From the NCBI RefSeq assembly GCF_048544455.1, contig NC_133538.1, forward strand, positions 18,628,969-18,692,968: DNA of 64,000 nt. Direction: 5' to 3'. The notes beneath the pieces were generated by a model. The model did no database searches. It was not told the DNA's origin and was given only the letters and a program-made list of their open reading frames with translations. This document shows, piece after piece, positions 21,598 through 33,773 of the stretch; the stretch's first letter is position 1, and each line of letters begins with the position of its first letter. The position numbers were made by a program, and so were the translations under genes. Source of the stretch: Silene latifolia (Eukaryota; Streptophyta; Magnoliopsida; Caryophyllales; Caryophyllaceae).

Positions 21598-22559
21598 ATG
21601 AGAAATATGAAGACCACATGGTATGATCTTTCCAATTTCTTTTTTCCTCTCTATGTTAATGACTATGTGGCTTTATTTTGATTGATGCGGTACAAACCAA
21701 TGTGATCTTAGGAGTTTCATGTAGTTTATATGGCATACTAGTTGATAAAAGCATATGCATTAGGTTGTATAAATGTTAGTTGCATCATGGCATGTAGTTG
21801 CATTTTAGGAAATGTTTTGTGAAAACATCTATTTGGGAAACTTGACAAGTGTATATAAGGCCCTTGTAGATACTTTTTCTTCTTGAGACTTTACTCATTA
21901 GAATACCTCTAAAACACCCTAGGATGTGTCATACTAGTATCCTTTGACCTATGGACTAAGGCCTAGTCAAGAGTATCTTATGATGTGATGACTCCTTGGC
22001 TACCGTTTATTCCAAGGTGACCCTTGAAACCATGCAACCATCTTCCACTTCTATCATCATTTTTGTCAAAAAAAAAAAGGGAATGAGCACAAAAATCTCA
22101 ATTTGAGTTCAAGTACAAAAATGAAAATCAAGAAGTTTGCACAAATGTGTATTAAATAAAACAGGAGTACAAAATTAAGAACTCCTATGCTTTAAATAAA
22201 AGCACCTTTGTTACAAATTGGTGTGACACTGAAAATGTTCAAAAAAATGCAAAAGTTTTAAATTGTCAAGCATTAAATTGCCAAACATCAAAGAAATGGC
22301 AAAGAAAATTGTTCTAAAAATGTCAAATGCCACAAGAAATTAGGGGGAATAACACAATCAAATGCAAACTCCCATTATGAAACTCAAAAGCATATTCATC
22401 CCCTTTTCCATTGAACCCACTTTTGTGCATGGTATAGAGGGGACGACCCTTCTTCTTGTCTAGGCAAGAGGAGGAATTTCGCGATCCTACAGTGTTTCTA
22501 ACATCATAGGAAGACTACTCTTAACAAAAGCATTTAGCAATTGAGGACGAAGGTACCCT
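21598..22559 (+). mobile_element. 3' internal part of gypsy element X, left piece
   Basis: Non-coding AT-rich DNA lies between the Tat LTR and the copia LTR. It continues beyond the copia insertion at 30378 and leads into the polypurine tract and LTR of element X. No reading frame is recognisable. The 5' part of X would lie beyond the Tat element, outside this window. Confidence 0.5.
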
Positions 22560-23831
22560 TGTAAGAAATATATAATCTCATTAATTTACATATTCATATA
22601 TGTGACATTTTAATTTAGTCATAAAATTAAAACTAGATCTTATGCATGCAAACTTAAATAAGATAAGAGAAGAAATCGTCTTTCTTACTATGGGATTTCG
22701 GATATATGGGCACAAATGAGTTATCCTTCTCACTTGTTCTTGAGCTTCCTTATAATGGATGAACAAGGATCCAAAATAGAATCCCTCCCAAAAGTTTTAT
22801 ACTCAAGGTAACCTCTTAAAAGACTAATATTATTAGATCTAGAACAATATTAATCTTACTAAAAATAACCCAAAATATTTGTTTTGGTCTCTTGTTTTTC
22901 GGCCAAGAGAAGGGAATAAATGGAGTATTTCTCTCTCTAAAATTTCTATAAGTTTTAGATGTTGAAAAAGAATGAATATCACACACTAGTAATTGTATGT
23001 ATATTAGAAAAAAAGAGTAAAAACCCTTGGCTTTTACCATGCTAAAACTGGTTGGAGGTGAGGAGGATGCCCAATGCATGAGCAAGTTTTTCTACCCAAA
23101 AAATCATAGGTATGCATGGCTATATTAGGTTGTAATCATCATGTTTTCCACTTAAAAATAATTAACACAATTTAAACCTAATACTCCCTCCATTTTCGGT
23201 ACTTATATAAAATGGGAGGTCCATTTTATATTTGTCATTCGTCAATTGTCACATGTTACTAGTCATGCGTAATTGTAATGTATTTTTAACATATTAAAAA
23301 TCAACCTATTAATAAAAATACGTCATGTACAAAATCGACTTAGTAATTCATTATTACTTGTACCAAAACGGTTTATCAATTATAAATCACAATGTCTTGT
23401 ATTTATAATAAATTATTAATTCAATTTCAATTTCAAATTATTTCGTAAACAATAATTTTATCTAAGTAATAAAACAATTCAATTACTTAGACCGTATCTT
23501 ATTTAATCGAATTACAATAAGACACGTCAATTATACTCACAAAATCATCCGTCAATTTTAAGCAATTTAATTAACCCGTATCGACATACGATCAATTAAA
23601 TAATCAATTAAGAGTGTCACCCTTTAGGTATGACCTAAGGGGATCAACTGATCACCACCGTCGCACGACAGTAATGTCAAACTCTAGTCAGCCAATCATT
23701 ACCGATATGTGTGGACCAGTTAACTGTAAAATATTACATCCCACATGTATTCTTAAAATGAGATTTAAACATGTGATCATCATGATCAACAGTTGTGATC
23801 GCATTATTGTCGGTGGACACATATTCCAACA
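22560..23831 (-). repeat. 3' LTR of the copia element
   Basis: Minus-strand 3' LTR of 1272 bp, paired with 29106-30377. A TATATAAG box is readable on the minus strand at 23212-23219. Confidence 0.92.
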
Positions 23832-23850
23832 ATCTCTCACTTGTCCTCGA
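23832..23850 (-). other. Polypurine tract of the copia element
   Basis: On the minus strand GGACAAGTGAGAGAT directly precedes the LTR start TGTTGG. This is the usual copia plus-strand priming site. Confidence 0.75.
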
Positions 23851-26060
23851 CAAGTGTGCGTCACCAATTCTCTTGTCCTATTACTATCTCCTACTCAATG
23901 CAAGGTGTCTTTCGGGTCGTACTTGCAAGTGATCATATCAAGAGTGGTTTCCTCGATCTGGAGAATAACTGATTGACCGGAATTATCTACCATAGATACC
24001 TTCCGAGCGTGGCCACACATTTCCAGTTCATTACTCCTCGAGTGGCCCTGAGATATTGTTATAACGCTGACAAGGGGTGGACAATTCCTATCGCACTTAT
24101 TCCCTTCGACTAGCCACAACCATCATAACCCAAAATATACCCATTTGACCCCATTTACGAAGGTCGTAGTAACATAAATCAAAGTTAATCTCAAGCTGTG
24201 CCACCTTAGGCGAACAATCTTTAGTCAAAAGAATCAACTCATTAGAATACTATAGTAGCTCTCGCCATGACCAGGCTATATAAATTTGCCAGAACTCTAT
24301 AAGAGGTCATTAGCCCGACAAAGTGTTCCTAACAGTCTGCCTATGTGATCGATTAGTCATCTCACATGACTCCATGGCACTTGAACTTGCTATCAATCAC
24401 ATCACACTCTAGTCACTTCGAGACGTCATCTCATGTAAGTGACTATGGGCAAATACAATGCTAATCGTTGTTCACTTTAACGGGGTTCAATTGTCTCTAC
24501 AACCCGTTTGGATGTAACAAGGTATATAAGGTGAGTTAATAATAATAACTTAAACGACAAATGTGGACATTATATTCGGGTAGTCAATATCATATTACTA
24601 CCTTGTGATGTATATAAGTGTGAAAACACTTGTTGATTGCAATAAAATTTTAACATACCATGTGTCCATGTGTTCATACTTTTCGTATTGCAATTTCCTT
24701 TTTATTCATGTTATCTCTCATAGCATGAACCTTACCAAGTACACATCTAGGTTGACAACCTAGGTTTAGGTTCTTTATCTTGAAAGAACTTTCTTGTTGT
24801 TTATCACATAACCAACGAATTGTGGTGGGTGATATAACTTGCACTGGTCAAGTGTTCCACTAACTCACAAAGCACTAGGTATACGTTTTGTAGGGTCTTG
24901 CAATAATTGTCAAGATGATTAGCCTAGCACTTCTCATAAGTCCTAGCATATTAGAAAATACTAGTTTTGAGTAACTTCTTACTTTAACTAAGTATTTTTC
25001 CAACTTCTTATTTCTCTTTAAGCTTAATTAGCTTAGAATCTTCATAAATCCTTATATGTTTTTGAAAACTTCAATATGTGCAACTTCTTATCACATAACG
25101 GAGTATTCATCTAAACACTATGTAGGTCATAGCCCAAATTAAAATGTCTTCTTGAGACTTTTCTTTACTCATTTTCTATCTTCTTAAGTCATTTTCTATC
25201 AAAACTTTCTTTTGGTCTCCTCGTGTAGTTATCTTAAGAACATATTCTTTTGATTACTTCACTTGGTCTCTTTTGTCATGTAGATCTCATCTATTCGAGA
25301 CCATAGATCTCATCTATTCGTGTATACTATCTATTTAGGTATACAAATCATTCTTTCTTTCGTAGATCTCATTTACTCAAGCATACAAATTATCCTTTGT
25401 ATCCTATGTGTCTTCATTTTACTCCCACTCTATGTTTAGAATAAATACACTAGATATTCAAAGATAGCTTATGAGATACAAGTGATGATTTTAAAGTAGA
25501 AGGAGGACTATCTCATAGATTGACTAATAGATTTTAGATTTAATGAGTGTACTTAGTAATTTACATTCCTTTAGGAGAGTTCATCAACTCAACATCACTT
25601 TATGATTGATCATACACAAGCCTTAAGCTTGTGGACATATATTGAATCCCATCATTATAGTTGTCTATTGGATCACTTTAAGTAGATGATCATATGTTTC
25701 TATGTGCAAGCATATAAAGACGAATTTTAGAACAAACAAATACGATAAAAGGGGGTGACTTGGGTTGCAAGCCAAGCCATCATAATCCAAAATACAACCA
25801 TTGTTTAGAAAGGATCAACCATTTCCATGTCGAACACGGAAATCAAAATAGTTCTAAAAATTCATAACATTAAAATAAAGATAATAAAAGCCAAGCTTCA
25901 TCGGTAGCTACTCCTAGCTCCTTCATGATTTCTCAAGCTTGCTTCTCTTTTCCTTTGTCTTTGCTTGGTGGAGGCCCTCTTTACAATAAAAAGGGGATAC
26001 ATTATCACAACTTTGTATCAAAATACCATAGTTGAATTAGAAACATAAAATAAAGGATAG
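23851..26060. other. Non-coding 3' interior of the copia element
   Basis: The place where copia pol should lie holds about 2.2 kb without any RT, integrase or protease motif in any frame. Short repeats of 'agatctcatctattcg' occur around 25285-25375. No gene is seen. Confidence 0.7.
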
Positions 26061-26957
26061 TCATTTATCTCCTGGCGTGATCTTTCCAGCTTTGATGTCA
26101 CCAAGATACTTGGAACAATTCCTCTTTCAATGTCCAACACCGTTACAATAATGGCATTTATCAAGAGGACCCTTCTTGGTTTTGGAAGTGCTAGCTTCAA
26201 AAGTCTTAGCCTTGGTGGACATGGGAGCTTGCCTCTTACCCTTTTTACCATTCTTTTTGAACTTTCCCTTGCTCTTGGTGCTTATATTAAGCACATCCTT
26301 AGGTGGGTTAACATTTAGCCCCATGTCTCTTTCGGCTTGCACAAGTAACTTGTGCAACTCTTCAAGAGACACGTCCTTGTCTTGCATATTGAAATTCACC
26401 CGAAATTATACATATGCTTTGACTTTGGATAAGGAGTGTAGAATCCTATCTACAATGAGCTCTTTGGGGATTTCAACCTTTTGAATCTTCAAAGTCTCGA
26501 CTAGCTCCAACAATTTGAGCACGTGAGGGTTAACCTTTTGGCCCTCCTTGAAATCGAGATCAAAGAATGCCGAGGCCGCCTCATATTGGACGATCCTCGG
26601 AGTTTGTGAAAACATTGTCACAAGTTTGGAATAGATTTCATTAGCGGTGCCCATTTTAAAGGCTCTCCTTTGGAGATCCGCCTCCATAGCAAAAATCAAC
26701 ACATTTTTCATAGCGGCGGACTCTTTGTGGTAAGCCTCACATGCTTCCCTAGTGGCGGCACTCGACCTAGCATTAGGTTCGGGTGGAGAGGCCTCGGTGA
26801 GGTAACGAAGCTTGTCGTCACCTTGAGCGGCTAATTTGAGTTGGGCATCCCAATCGGAGAAATTTGACCCATTCTTTTCAAGTCTACGACGATCCATGAA
26901 GGATCGGAGCCATGAAACATTAGTGAGAGGTGCGGCGTTGGTGTTTGGTGAGGCCAT
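26061..26957 (-). pseudogene. Copia-type gag with zinc knuckle, two stops
   Basis: A single 299-codon frame runs from ATG 26957 to TGA 26061, interrupted by TAA at 26406-26408 and TGA at 26127-26129. It has the UBN2-type copia gag layout: FSDWDAQLKLAAQGDDKLRY near the N-terminus, then WxxxVxxxF-like spacing (YSKLVTMFSQ), a Leu-rich helix (LKLLELVETLKIQ) and a Lys-rich linker. The CCHC knuckle CHYCNGVGH...RNC has the second stop where Trp is usual. The frame ends about 15 codons after the knuckle, so the gag is complete but isolated from pol. Gag would form the particle. Confidence 0.9.
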
Positions 26958-29090
26958 TTGTTATGAGAAATAAAAGTGGTCTACAAAACAAAAATGGAAG
27001 GAATAAAACACTTGTCGTTTTTAAAAATACTCGTAAATTTTTAATTTAAACAAGTTTTATTGCATTTATCTAGTGACCTCTACCCAACTTGATAAATGAT
27101 TCCAAGACCCAAATTCATATTAACTTAGGTATCGGTAAAGCCGAATACAACCCTCATCAATATAACTCGGTGGATTAACTCTTTAATTGATTCTACTCTT
27201 AGAACTCTTGGTCGATAAATTTACATTACAATTTATCTTTAGCCCGAAACACATCCGGCAACCGTCGAGAATACTTTCGTTGAGTTCAACCCAAATTTCG
27301 AATAAGTGTGTCCATAATCCAAATTTACATCAACTTGGGCATCGGTAAAGCCGAATACAACCCTTATCTTTATAAATTCGGTGGGTAGACATTTATCACC
27401 CACTTCCCCTACGTAGCAAGGTTTGTACCCCGGTAAGGCCGAGTGCACTCCCTCACGAAATAGGTTTCATGGTTTCTAATTTTTGGTAAGGCTAAGTCTC
27501 AATTGTTTATTTTAGCGAGAGGTCATGTCAATTTATTATCTATCACGTTTTAAGTGAACTAAAGCGGTGAACTACGATAATTGTAATTGACACGGTCGAT
27601 TAACTCGATTGAATGATAATGTATGTTTTAGTTATGGCGATTTAGCGATGTATGCAACATATAAATAAAATGCAAAGCATAAAATAAAATCGTAGTATGG
27701 CCTTCCTAAAATATTAAATCTAATAAACTATTACAAATTCGAAAACCAACTCCTTTGGTCTCTTGAACTTCGGTCTTGGCACGCATTTTAAGGCAACACT
27801 TTCTTTGATGGATCACCTTCTCGAATGGCATCGTCTTCAAGGAACTCCGGAATAAATAAATTACAAAATGAATTACATAATTTCCTATACATTTCGGGTA
27901 ATATCAATTAAAACTAAGGTCATACTAAGTAAAATTACATAATTCAAAAATTACATAAAATTAAAATATGACAATCATAATTAAAATGCAGCAATATAAT
28001 ATGTATGAAAATGCTCAATTTTATGCTAAATCGCCTTTAAAGAGCCAATATCGTATATTAATCCGTTTTTACGGATTTGCGTGATTTAACTTATTAAAAT
28101 CACAATAATTACATAAATTCATATTTATGTACAAGTTAATTACCCTAACCATCTTAGGACTCAAAATTAGTCTCCACTAACATTTGATAATAATTAAACT
28201 TGATTTCTTGATATTGTTCATAAATGGACCCAAAATACAAAATTTATGCTATAAACCTCAAATTAAATTATAAAAAATTTCAAATAAATTCGAAATTTGA
28301 AATTTAAACTCATGAACATTCTTGAAAAATACCATGACACTCATAATGTTCAAAACTTAGGTTAAAAATTTCGAAAATTTATCGAGAAAAACAATGTTGC
28401 GGTTTATCGATTTTAACAATTATGTCCATAAAAATATGAGAAATATTATTTTTATCAACTTTTCACTTTTATATCTGAAATATATGATAAAATGCAATAT
28501 GTGATATTTTTCCTTTAGTCATGAAGTATGTTTTAGCATTATTACTAATTATAGTCACTATTTATGTGATGTTTCATCAAAAATTCATAAATTATGCATA
28601 AAGACTTCATTATAGCCAAATATTTTACACACATCTTGTAAAATTGCATGTGACAACATACTAAATTTCAATGACCAGATTCGAAATATAACTCATAATA
28701 ACCTATTTATCCATTTAAATACGATTTAAACTTGAAAAATCCATATTTCGAGCAATACAACTCATTTGATCATGAAAATTTACAGGCCATCAGTAGATAA
28801 TATATGTGAAAACATATCCAAAAACTACTGAAAAAATCGAAGTTTAGATATTTTTCGTCCAACAATGACATTTTTATCATAAAGATCATATTTTAATGCT
28901 AATATTATATAAAATGAACAATAAAATCCATAAATAAACCAAAATGTCCTAAAAATTACTTAGTACCAGAAACTTTTAACATGCAAGGTTATTTTTAGCT
29001 TTATCTTCATAAAACCAAATAAATTAGTTTTGTATGTTAATCATATAACTCGGAAAAACTATAAACCGATTTGCATGCAAACAACCTAAG
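26958..29090. other. Leader of the copia element
   Basis: About 2.1 kb of very AT-rich untranslated DNA. It contains a diverged direct repeat of about 70 bp (27115-27185 and 27320-27385, sharing 'atcggtaaagccgaatacaac'). No gene is seen. Confidence 0.65.
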
Positions 29091-29104
29091 GCTCTTGATA
29101 CCGC
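29091..29104 (-). other. Primer-binding site of the copia element
   Basis: The minus strand reads CGGTATCAAGAGC one base after the LTR end. It is close to the initiator tRNA-Met complement TGGTATCAGAGC. Confidence 0.8.
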
Positions 29105-29105
29105 T

Positions 29106-30377
29106 TGTAAGAAATATATAATCTCATTAATTTACATATTCATATATGTGACATTTTAATTTAGTCATAAAATTAAAATTAGATCTTATGCATGCAAACT
29201 TAAATAAGATAAGAGAAGAAATCGTCTTTCTTACTATGGGATTTCGGATATATGGGCACAAATGAGTTCTCCTTCTCACTTGTTCTTGAGTTTCCTTATA
29301 ATGGATGAACAAGGATCCAAAATACAATCCCTCCCAAAAGTTTTATACCCAAGGTAACCTCTTTAAAGACTAATATTATTAGAACTAGAACAATATTAAT
29401 CTTACTAAAAATAACCCAAAATATTTGTTTTGGTCTCTTGTTTTTCGGCCAAGAGAAGGGAAGAAATGGAGTATTTTTCTCTCTAAAATTTCTATAAGTT
29501 TTAGATGTTGAAAAAGAATGAATATCACAAACTAGTAATTGTAGTGTATATTAGAAAAATAGAGTAAAACCCTTGGCTTTTACCATGCTAAAACCGGTTG
29601 GAGGGGAGGAGGATGCCCAATGCATGAGCAAGTTTTTCTATCCAATAAATCATAGGTATGCATGGCTATATTAGGTTGTAATCATAATGTTTTCCACTTA
29701 AAAATAATTAACACAATTTAAACCTAATACTCCCTCCATTTTCGGCACTTATATAAAATGGGAGGTCCATTTTATATTTGTCATTTGTCAATTGTCACAT
29801 GTTACTAGTCATGTGTAATTGTAATGTATTTTTAACATATTAAAAATCAACGTATTAATAAAAATACGTCATGTACAAAATCGACTTAGTAATTCATAAT
29901 TACTTGTACCAAAACGGTTTATCAATTATAAATCACAATGTCTTGTATTTATAATAAATTATTCATTCAGTTTCAATTTCAAATTGTTTCGTAAACAATA
30001 ATTTTATCTAAGTAATAAAACAATTCAATTACTTAGACCGTATCTTATTTAATCGAATTACAATCAGACACGTCAATTATACTCACAAAATCGTCCGTCA
30101 ATTTTAAGCAATTTAACTAACCCGTATCGACATACGATCAATTAAATAATCAATTAAGAGTGTCACCCTTTAGGTATGACCTATGGGTATCAACTGATCA
30201 CCACCGTTGCACGACAGTAATGTCGAACTTTAGTCAGCCAATCATTACCGATATGTGTGGACCAGTTGACTGTAAAATATTACATCCCACATGTATTCTT
30301 AAAATGAGATTTAAACATGTGATCATCATGATCAACAGTTGTGATCACATTATTGTCGGAGGACACATATTCCAACA
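29106..30377 (-). repeat. 5' LTR of the copia element
   Basis: Minus-strand 5' LTR of 1272 bp, the same length as its partner at 22560-23831. A TATATAAG box lies at 29748-29755 on the minus strand. Confidence 0.92.
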
Positions 30378-30769
30378 TCCCTAGCTTGACACAACTTGGA
30401 GGTGATTTATTGGTATCCTTCTAGGCTTAGTAACTTGAAGAAACCATATCTATAATGGAGTGTGTATCCTTAGATTGTTTCCCCCTTAGATAATTTCCGC
30501 CACTTAGATGAAGAAAGTGGCTATTCTTTTGTAGATGCATCCATTACCTTCTTTTGTGTGCTTAATGATTGGATGTATCGCCATTTTGGCAAGCCCCGCT
30601 TTGCCTTGCAAGAAGGCATCTTACCTCATAGATGTCTTGTTGTGATTTGAAGAGGCGGAGTGAGACCCACTAATTGTCTCATATCGGCTATATTATTAGG
30701 TTAGTTTAAACAAAGGTCATAGTTTTATTCACCTCTTTACTCGGGACGAGCAAAAGTTCGGTTTGGGGA
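30378..30769 (+). mobile_element. 3' internal part of gypsy element X, right piece
   Basis: This continues the X interior after the copia insertion and ends in the purine-rich tract GGTTTGGGGA just before the LTR. It contains a stem-loop at 30499-30521 (stem CCACTT/AAGTGG, loop AGATGAAGA) whose homologue stands at 59138-59160 in the Athila-like element. No coding sequence is seen. Confidence 0.6.
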
Positions 30770-32479
30770 TGTTTGATGTGACTCATATTTGAGCACATTT
30801 AGTCCCCGAATTAGCCTCGTTACCATGCTTTCTAGCATATATTAGGGTCATTTCTTATCTTTAGTTTCCTATTTTGCATATTCTTTGAGGTTTTGTGTCC
30901 TTGGTAGGAGAGGATTGCTAACCTTACATTTATGAAGCGAAATGGAGCTAATGAGATTGCATCTAATGACCAAGCTCGAAGAGGAGACCGATACTAGAGG
31001 CCTAAGCAAATAAATAGAGAGAAATGGGTAATGATGAAAAGATCCTTGCATCCCCAACACTATCCCCGCAGATTATTAAGGAGCCAAACAAGAGAAGAAT
31101 CCTGTGCCACAATCCGTGTGGCCCGAGCTCAGGACGAGCAGATCACAGCAACGATCTAAGCATCCCTGAGCATGATCCGAGCGTACCACAACACGATCCG
31201 GGCATCCCGTCTGCCAGCCCAAGCGGATCTTCTTACAGGACAGGCCGTGCTTCAGGTGAGGACGAGCGTATCCTGGTGGGAGTTGCAAGCATGATCCGCG
31301 CATGTCCCTCGGGAGTTGCAATTCCTCAAACTTCTCTTAGGGTCTTAATAGTCATTTAAGCCCTTAGTAACCCTAATCCTTGTACTTAATTTTAGTATAA
31401 ATACCCCATTGTACTACCTAGATAGGCATCAACTCTTAATCAATTCTTAATGAACTCTTAATCAAGCTTTAATCAATCCTTAATTTAGTCTTAATTTAGT
31501 TGTAATACACTTCTCAATATTAATCACATCTTAATCTTTCCTTAATTTCTCAATTGTTCTTAGTTCTATTTGGGTAATTAGAAGATTATTTGGGTTTATT
31601 GGAGGATTGACAACCTTTCATCATTCATCAAGTACTTCTATTATTCTTTGCTTTATTATTTGGATCATCTCCATAGGTATAATCCCTTTTTACCCTTGTT
31701 TAATCATTGTTAATTACATCATGTATTCATCATTTTTTGTTTTGTTAGTATGATTGACAACCTTATTAGCATGCTAAACTTGATCATGAGTGAGTAGTCA
31801 TTTAGGTAGGGTTAATGGGGAATTAGTGGAAACAAACATGAGAATTGATCTATGCTTAATCTAATATGTTTTCATAATTAATTTGATTGCTTGTTCTGAT
31901 TTCAACTTATGCACGTGTGATGTTCGATGAAATGCGAGCCTATGAATCCTTGCATTTTTTATCCATCTCTTATCTTTTTAATGAGGCTTGTAAGACATAA
32001 ACCAACTCGAGGCTCATAGACCATGCATAGAGTTGAATAGGAGGAGACTAAGTCGACTTGTAGGTGTTTTACAGTCTAGACGACTCGGCTCCGGGACCTA
32101 AATCTTACTAGGGATTGTAAGATATACACTAACTTGATCCCATCACAACAATAACTGCTTGCATCTATTTTAGAACATGTTTGTATAATATATTTTCATG
32201 AATCCCCTATGAACCCATGACACCCTAGCGCTTTTAATCAATTGTTTACAACCCCTTTATTTGCTTTACTTAATTTACATTCATCTTGTTGATTAGTTTA
32301 GACCACTTCTCATCTCAACCCAATTTGTGACACCCTAAGACATAGCTACTCGCAATTGAAAATCCTACATCAATACCCGTCCTTTGGGATTCGACCTTTA
32401 CTTACCTCTTTATTAAGAGTAGTTTGTGAAGTTATAAATATTGTTTTGGTTGGTAGCTTTTGACGACGATTTTTAACCA
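30770..32479 (+). mobile_element. 3' LTR of gypsy element X
   Basis: The LTR starts TGTTTGATGTGACTC after the polypurine tract and ends near 32479, where homology to the CRM-like integrase begins. A TATA box stands at 31396-31403. The U3 region (31130-31300) is GC-rich and repeats 'catgatccgagcg'-like units. The end ('tttggttggtagctttt...') resembles many plant gypsy LTR ends. With no second copy in the window the exact borders are uncertain by several bases. Confidence 0.7.
31396..31403 (+). promoter_or_regulatory. TATA box of element X LTR
   Basis: TATAAATA followed by CCCC, as in the other gypsy LTRs of this window. Confidence 0.6.
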
Positions 32480-33752
32480 CACCACCTCCAAAGTCTTAGC
32501 AACCCCAAAATGTCCAGTCAACCCACCCCCATGCGCCTCTCTAACAAGTAGTTCAATAATTGGATGCTTTGGTACACAAAGTCGGTTCCCTTTGAAAAGA
32601 AACCCATCTTGGATAAAATACTCACCCTTGGCACCTGATTTGCAATCAACAAACAACTCCCCAAAATCCTCATCCTCTTCATAGTAATCTTTCAAAGTTT
32701 CGAACCCCAAAAGACGAATATCAAGCATGGACAGCAAGGTATAACGACGAGATAAGGCATCGGCTACAACATTGCTCTAAAAGTGAAATGATTGGAAGAA
32801 CTCAACCCATTTTGCATGCCTCAGACTTAACTTCTGCTGCCCGTTAATATACTTCAAAGATTAATGATCGGAATGCAATATAAAGTGGTTAGGGCGAAGA
32901 TAGTGACTCCAATGATCAAGAGCCTGAACGATAGCATAAAATTGTCATAAGTACAATAATTCAAACGAGATCCACCTAATTTCTCCGAGAAGTAGGCTAT
33001 AAGTCTTTTCCCTTGGATCAAAACAGCACCTATTCCCACGCCACTAGCATCACACTCGACCTCGAAAGGTTGATTAAAATCAGGTAATGCCAAGATAGGA
33101 GCGGTACACAACCGTTCCTTAGGCTTGCTTTGCTGCCACGCCCCATTCAAACCCTCCCTTCTTCAAACACTCTGTAATAGGGCTGGTTATGGTGTTAACA
33201 TCACGAATAAATTGTCGATAGAAAGGAAGCCCATGAAAAGAACGTACCTCACTAACTGTTTTAGGTTCCGGCCATGATCGAATTGCTTCGATTTTGATTA
33301 ATTGAACGAGACCCTATCCTTGGATACCACGTATCCCAAGAACACCACGCTCTCCTCATCAATATAAACCACAACAAATCTGCCCAAGAAAGATTTAATT
33401 ATCTCACTCATCAATCTCATAAATGTGCTAGGAGCGTTGGTAAGACCGAAAGGCATAACGGTCTATTCATACAATCCATGCTTCGTTTTGAAAGTCATCT
33501 TCCATTCATCACCCTCACGCATTTGAATCTGATGGTACCCACTCCTTAAGTCAATCTTTGAGAAAACCACCGAGCCATGAAGTTCATCAAGCATATCATC
33601 AAGTCTTGGAATTGGGAAGCGATAATTGATAGTAATATGTTCACGGCACGGCTGTCAACACACATATGCCATAAACCATCTTTCTTTGGCACGAGAAACA
33701 CTGGAACAGCATAAGGACTGGTACTTTCATGCACATAACCCTTAGCCATCAA
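32480..33752 (-). pseudogene. Decayed pol (RT, RNase H, integrase start) of CRM-like element
   Basis: Pieces in changing frames give, from right to left: [20 protein letters not shown] and the MCVDSRAVN block (33752-33546), then the LPFGL-equivalent [16 protein letters not shown] and FVVVYIDE. After YIDE about 40 codons are missing and the text resumes at [10 protein letters not shown]. RNase H follows ([16 protein letters not shown], 33060 region), then the integrase zinc-binding start (HGGGLTGHFGVAKT, 32560-32490). The frame is cut at about 32480 by the LTR of element X. The motif set fits chromoviruses of the CRM/Reina group. It is non-functional. Confidence 0.8.
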
Positions 33753-33773
33753 CTCGTCAATTTGCCTTTGGAG

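Larger units (their letters stand above)
22560..30377 (-). mobile_element. Gag-only Ty1/copia element (TR-GAG type)
   Basis: Two LTRs of 1272 bp bound a 5.27-kb interior. The minus-strand LTR starts TGTTGGAATATGTG, a common copia beginning, and ends ...TTCTTACA. Flanks are ACCCT (22555-22559) and TCCCT (30378-30382), a 5-bp duplication with one change. A primer site complementary to initiator tRNA-Met follows the 5' LTR and a polypurine tract precedes the 3' LTR. The interior encodes gag but nothing resembling protease, integrase, RT or RNase H, so it depends on enzymes from other copies. By eye the LTRs differ at roughly 35-40 positions (about 3%). It split element X. Confidence 0.9.

Noticed and set aside
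23195..23225. Stowaway-like MITE end (CTCCCTCCATTTTCGG) in the copia LTR
   Set aside because: No matching opposite terminal repeat or second TA duplication was found; the text is part of the copia LTR promoter in both copies.
22560..30377. Two independent solo copia LTRs
   Set aside because: Equal length and orientation, a primer site beside one, a purine tract beside the other, gag between them and a near-identical target duplication outside show one element.
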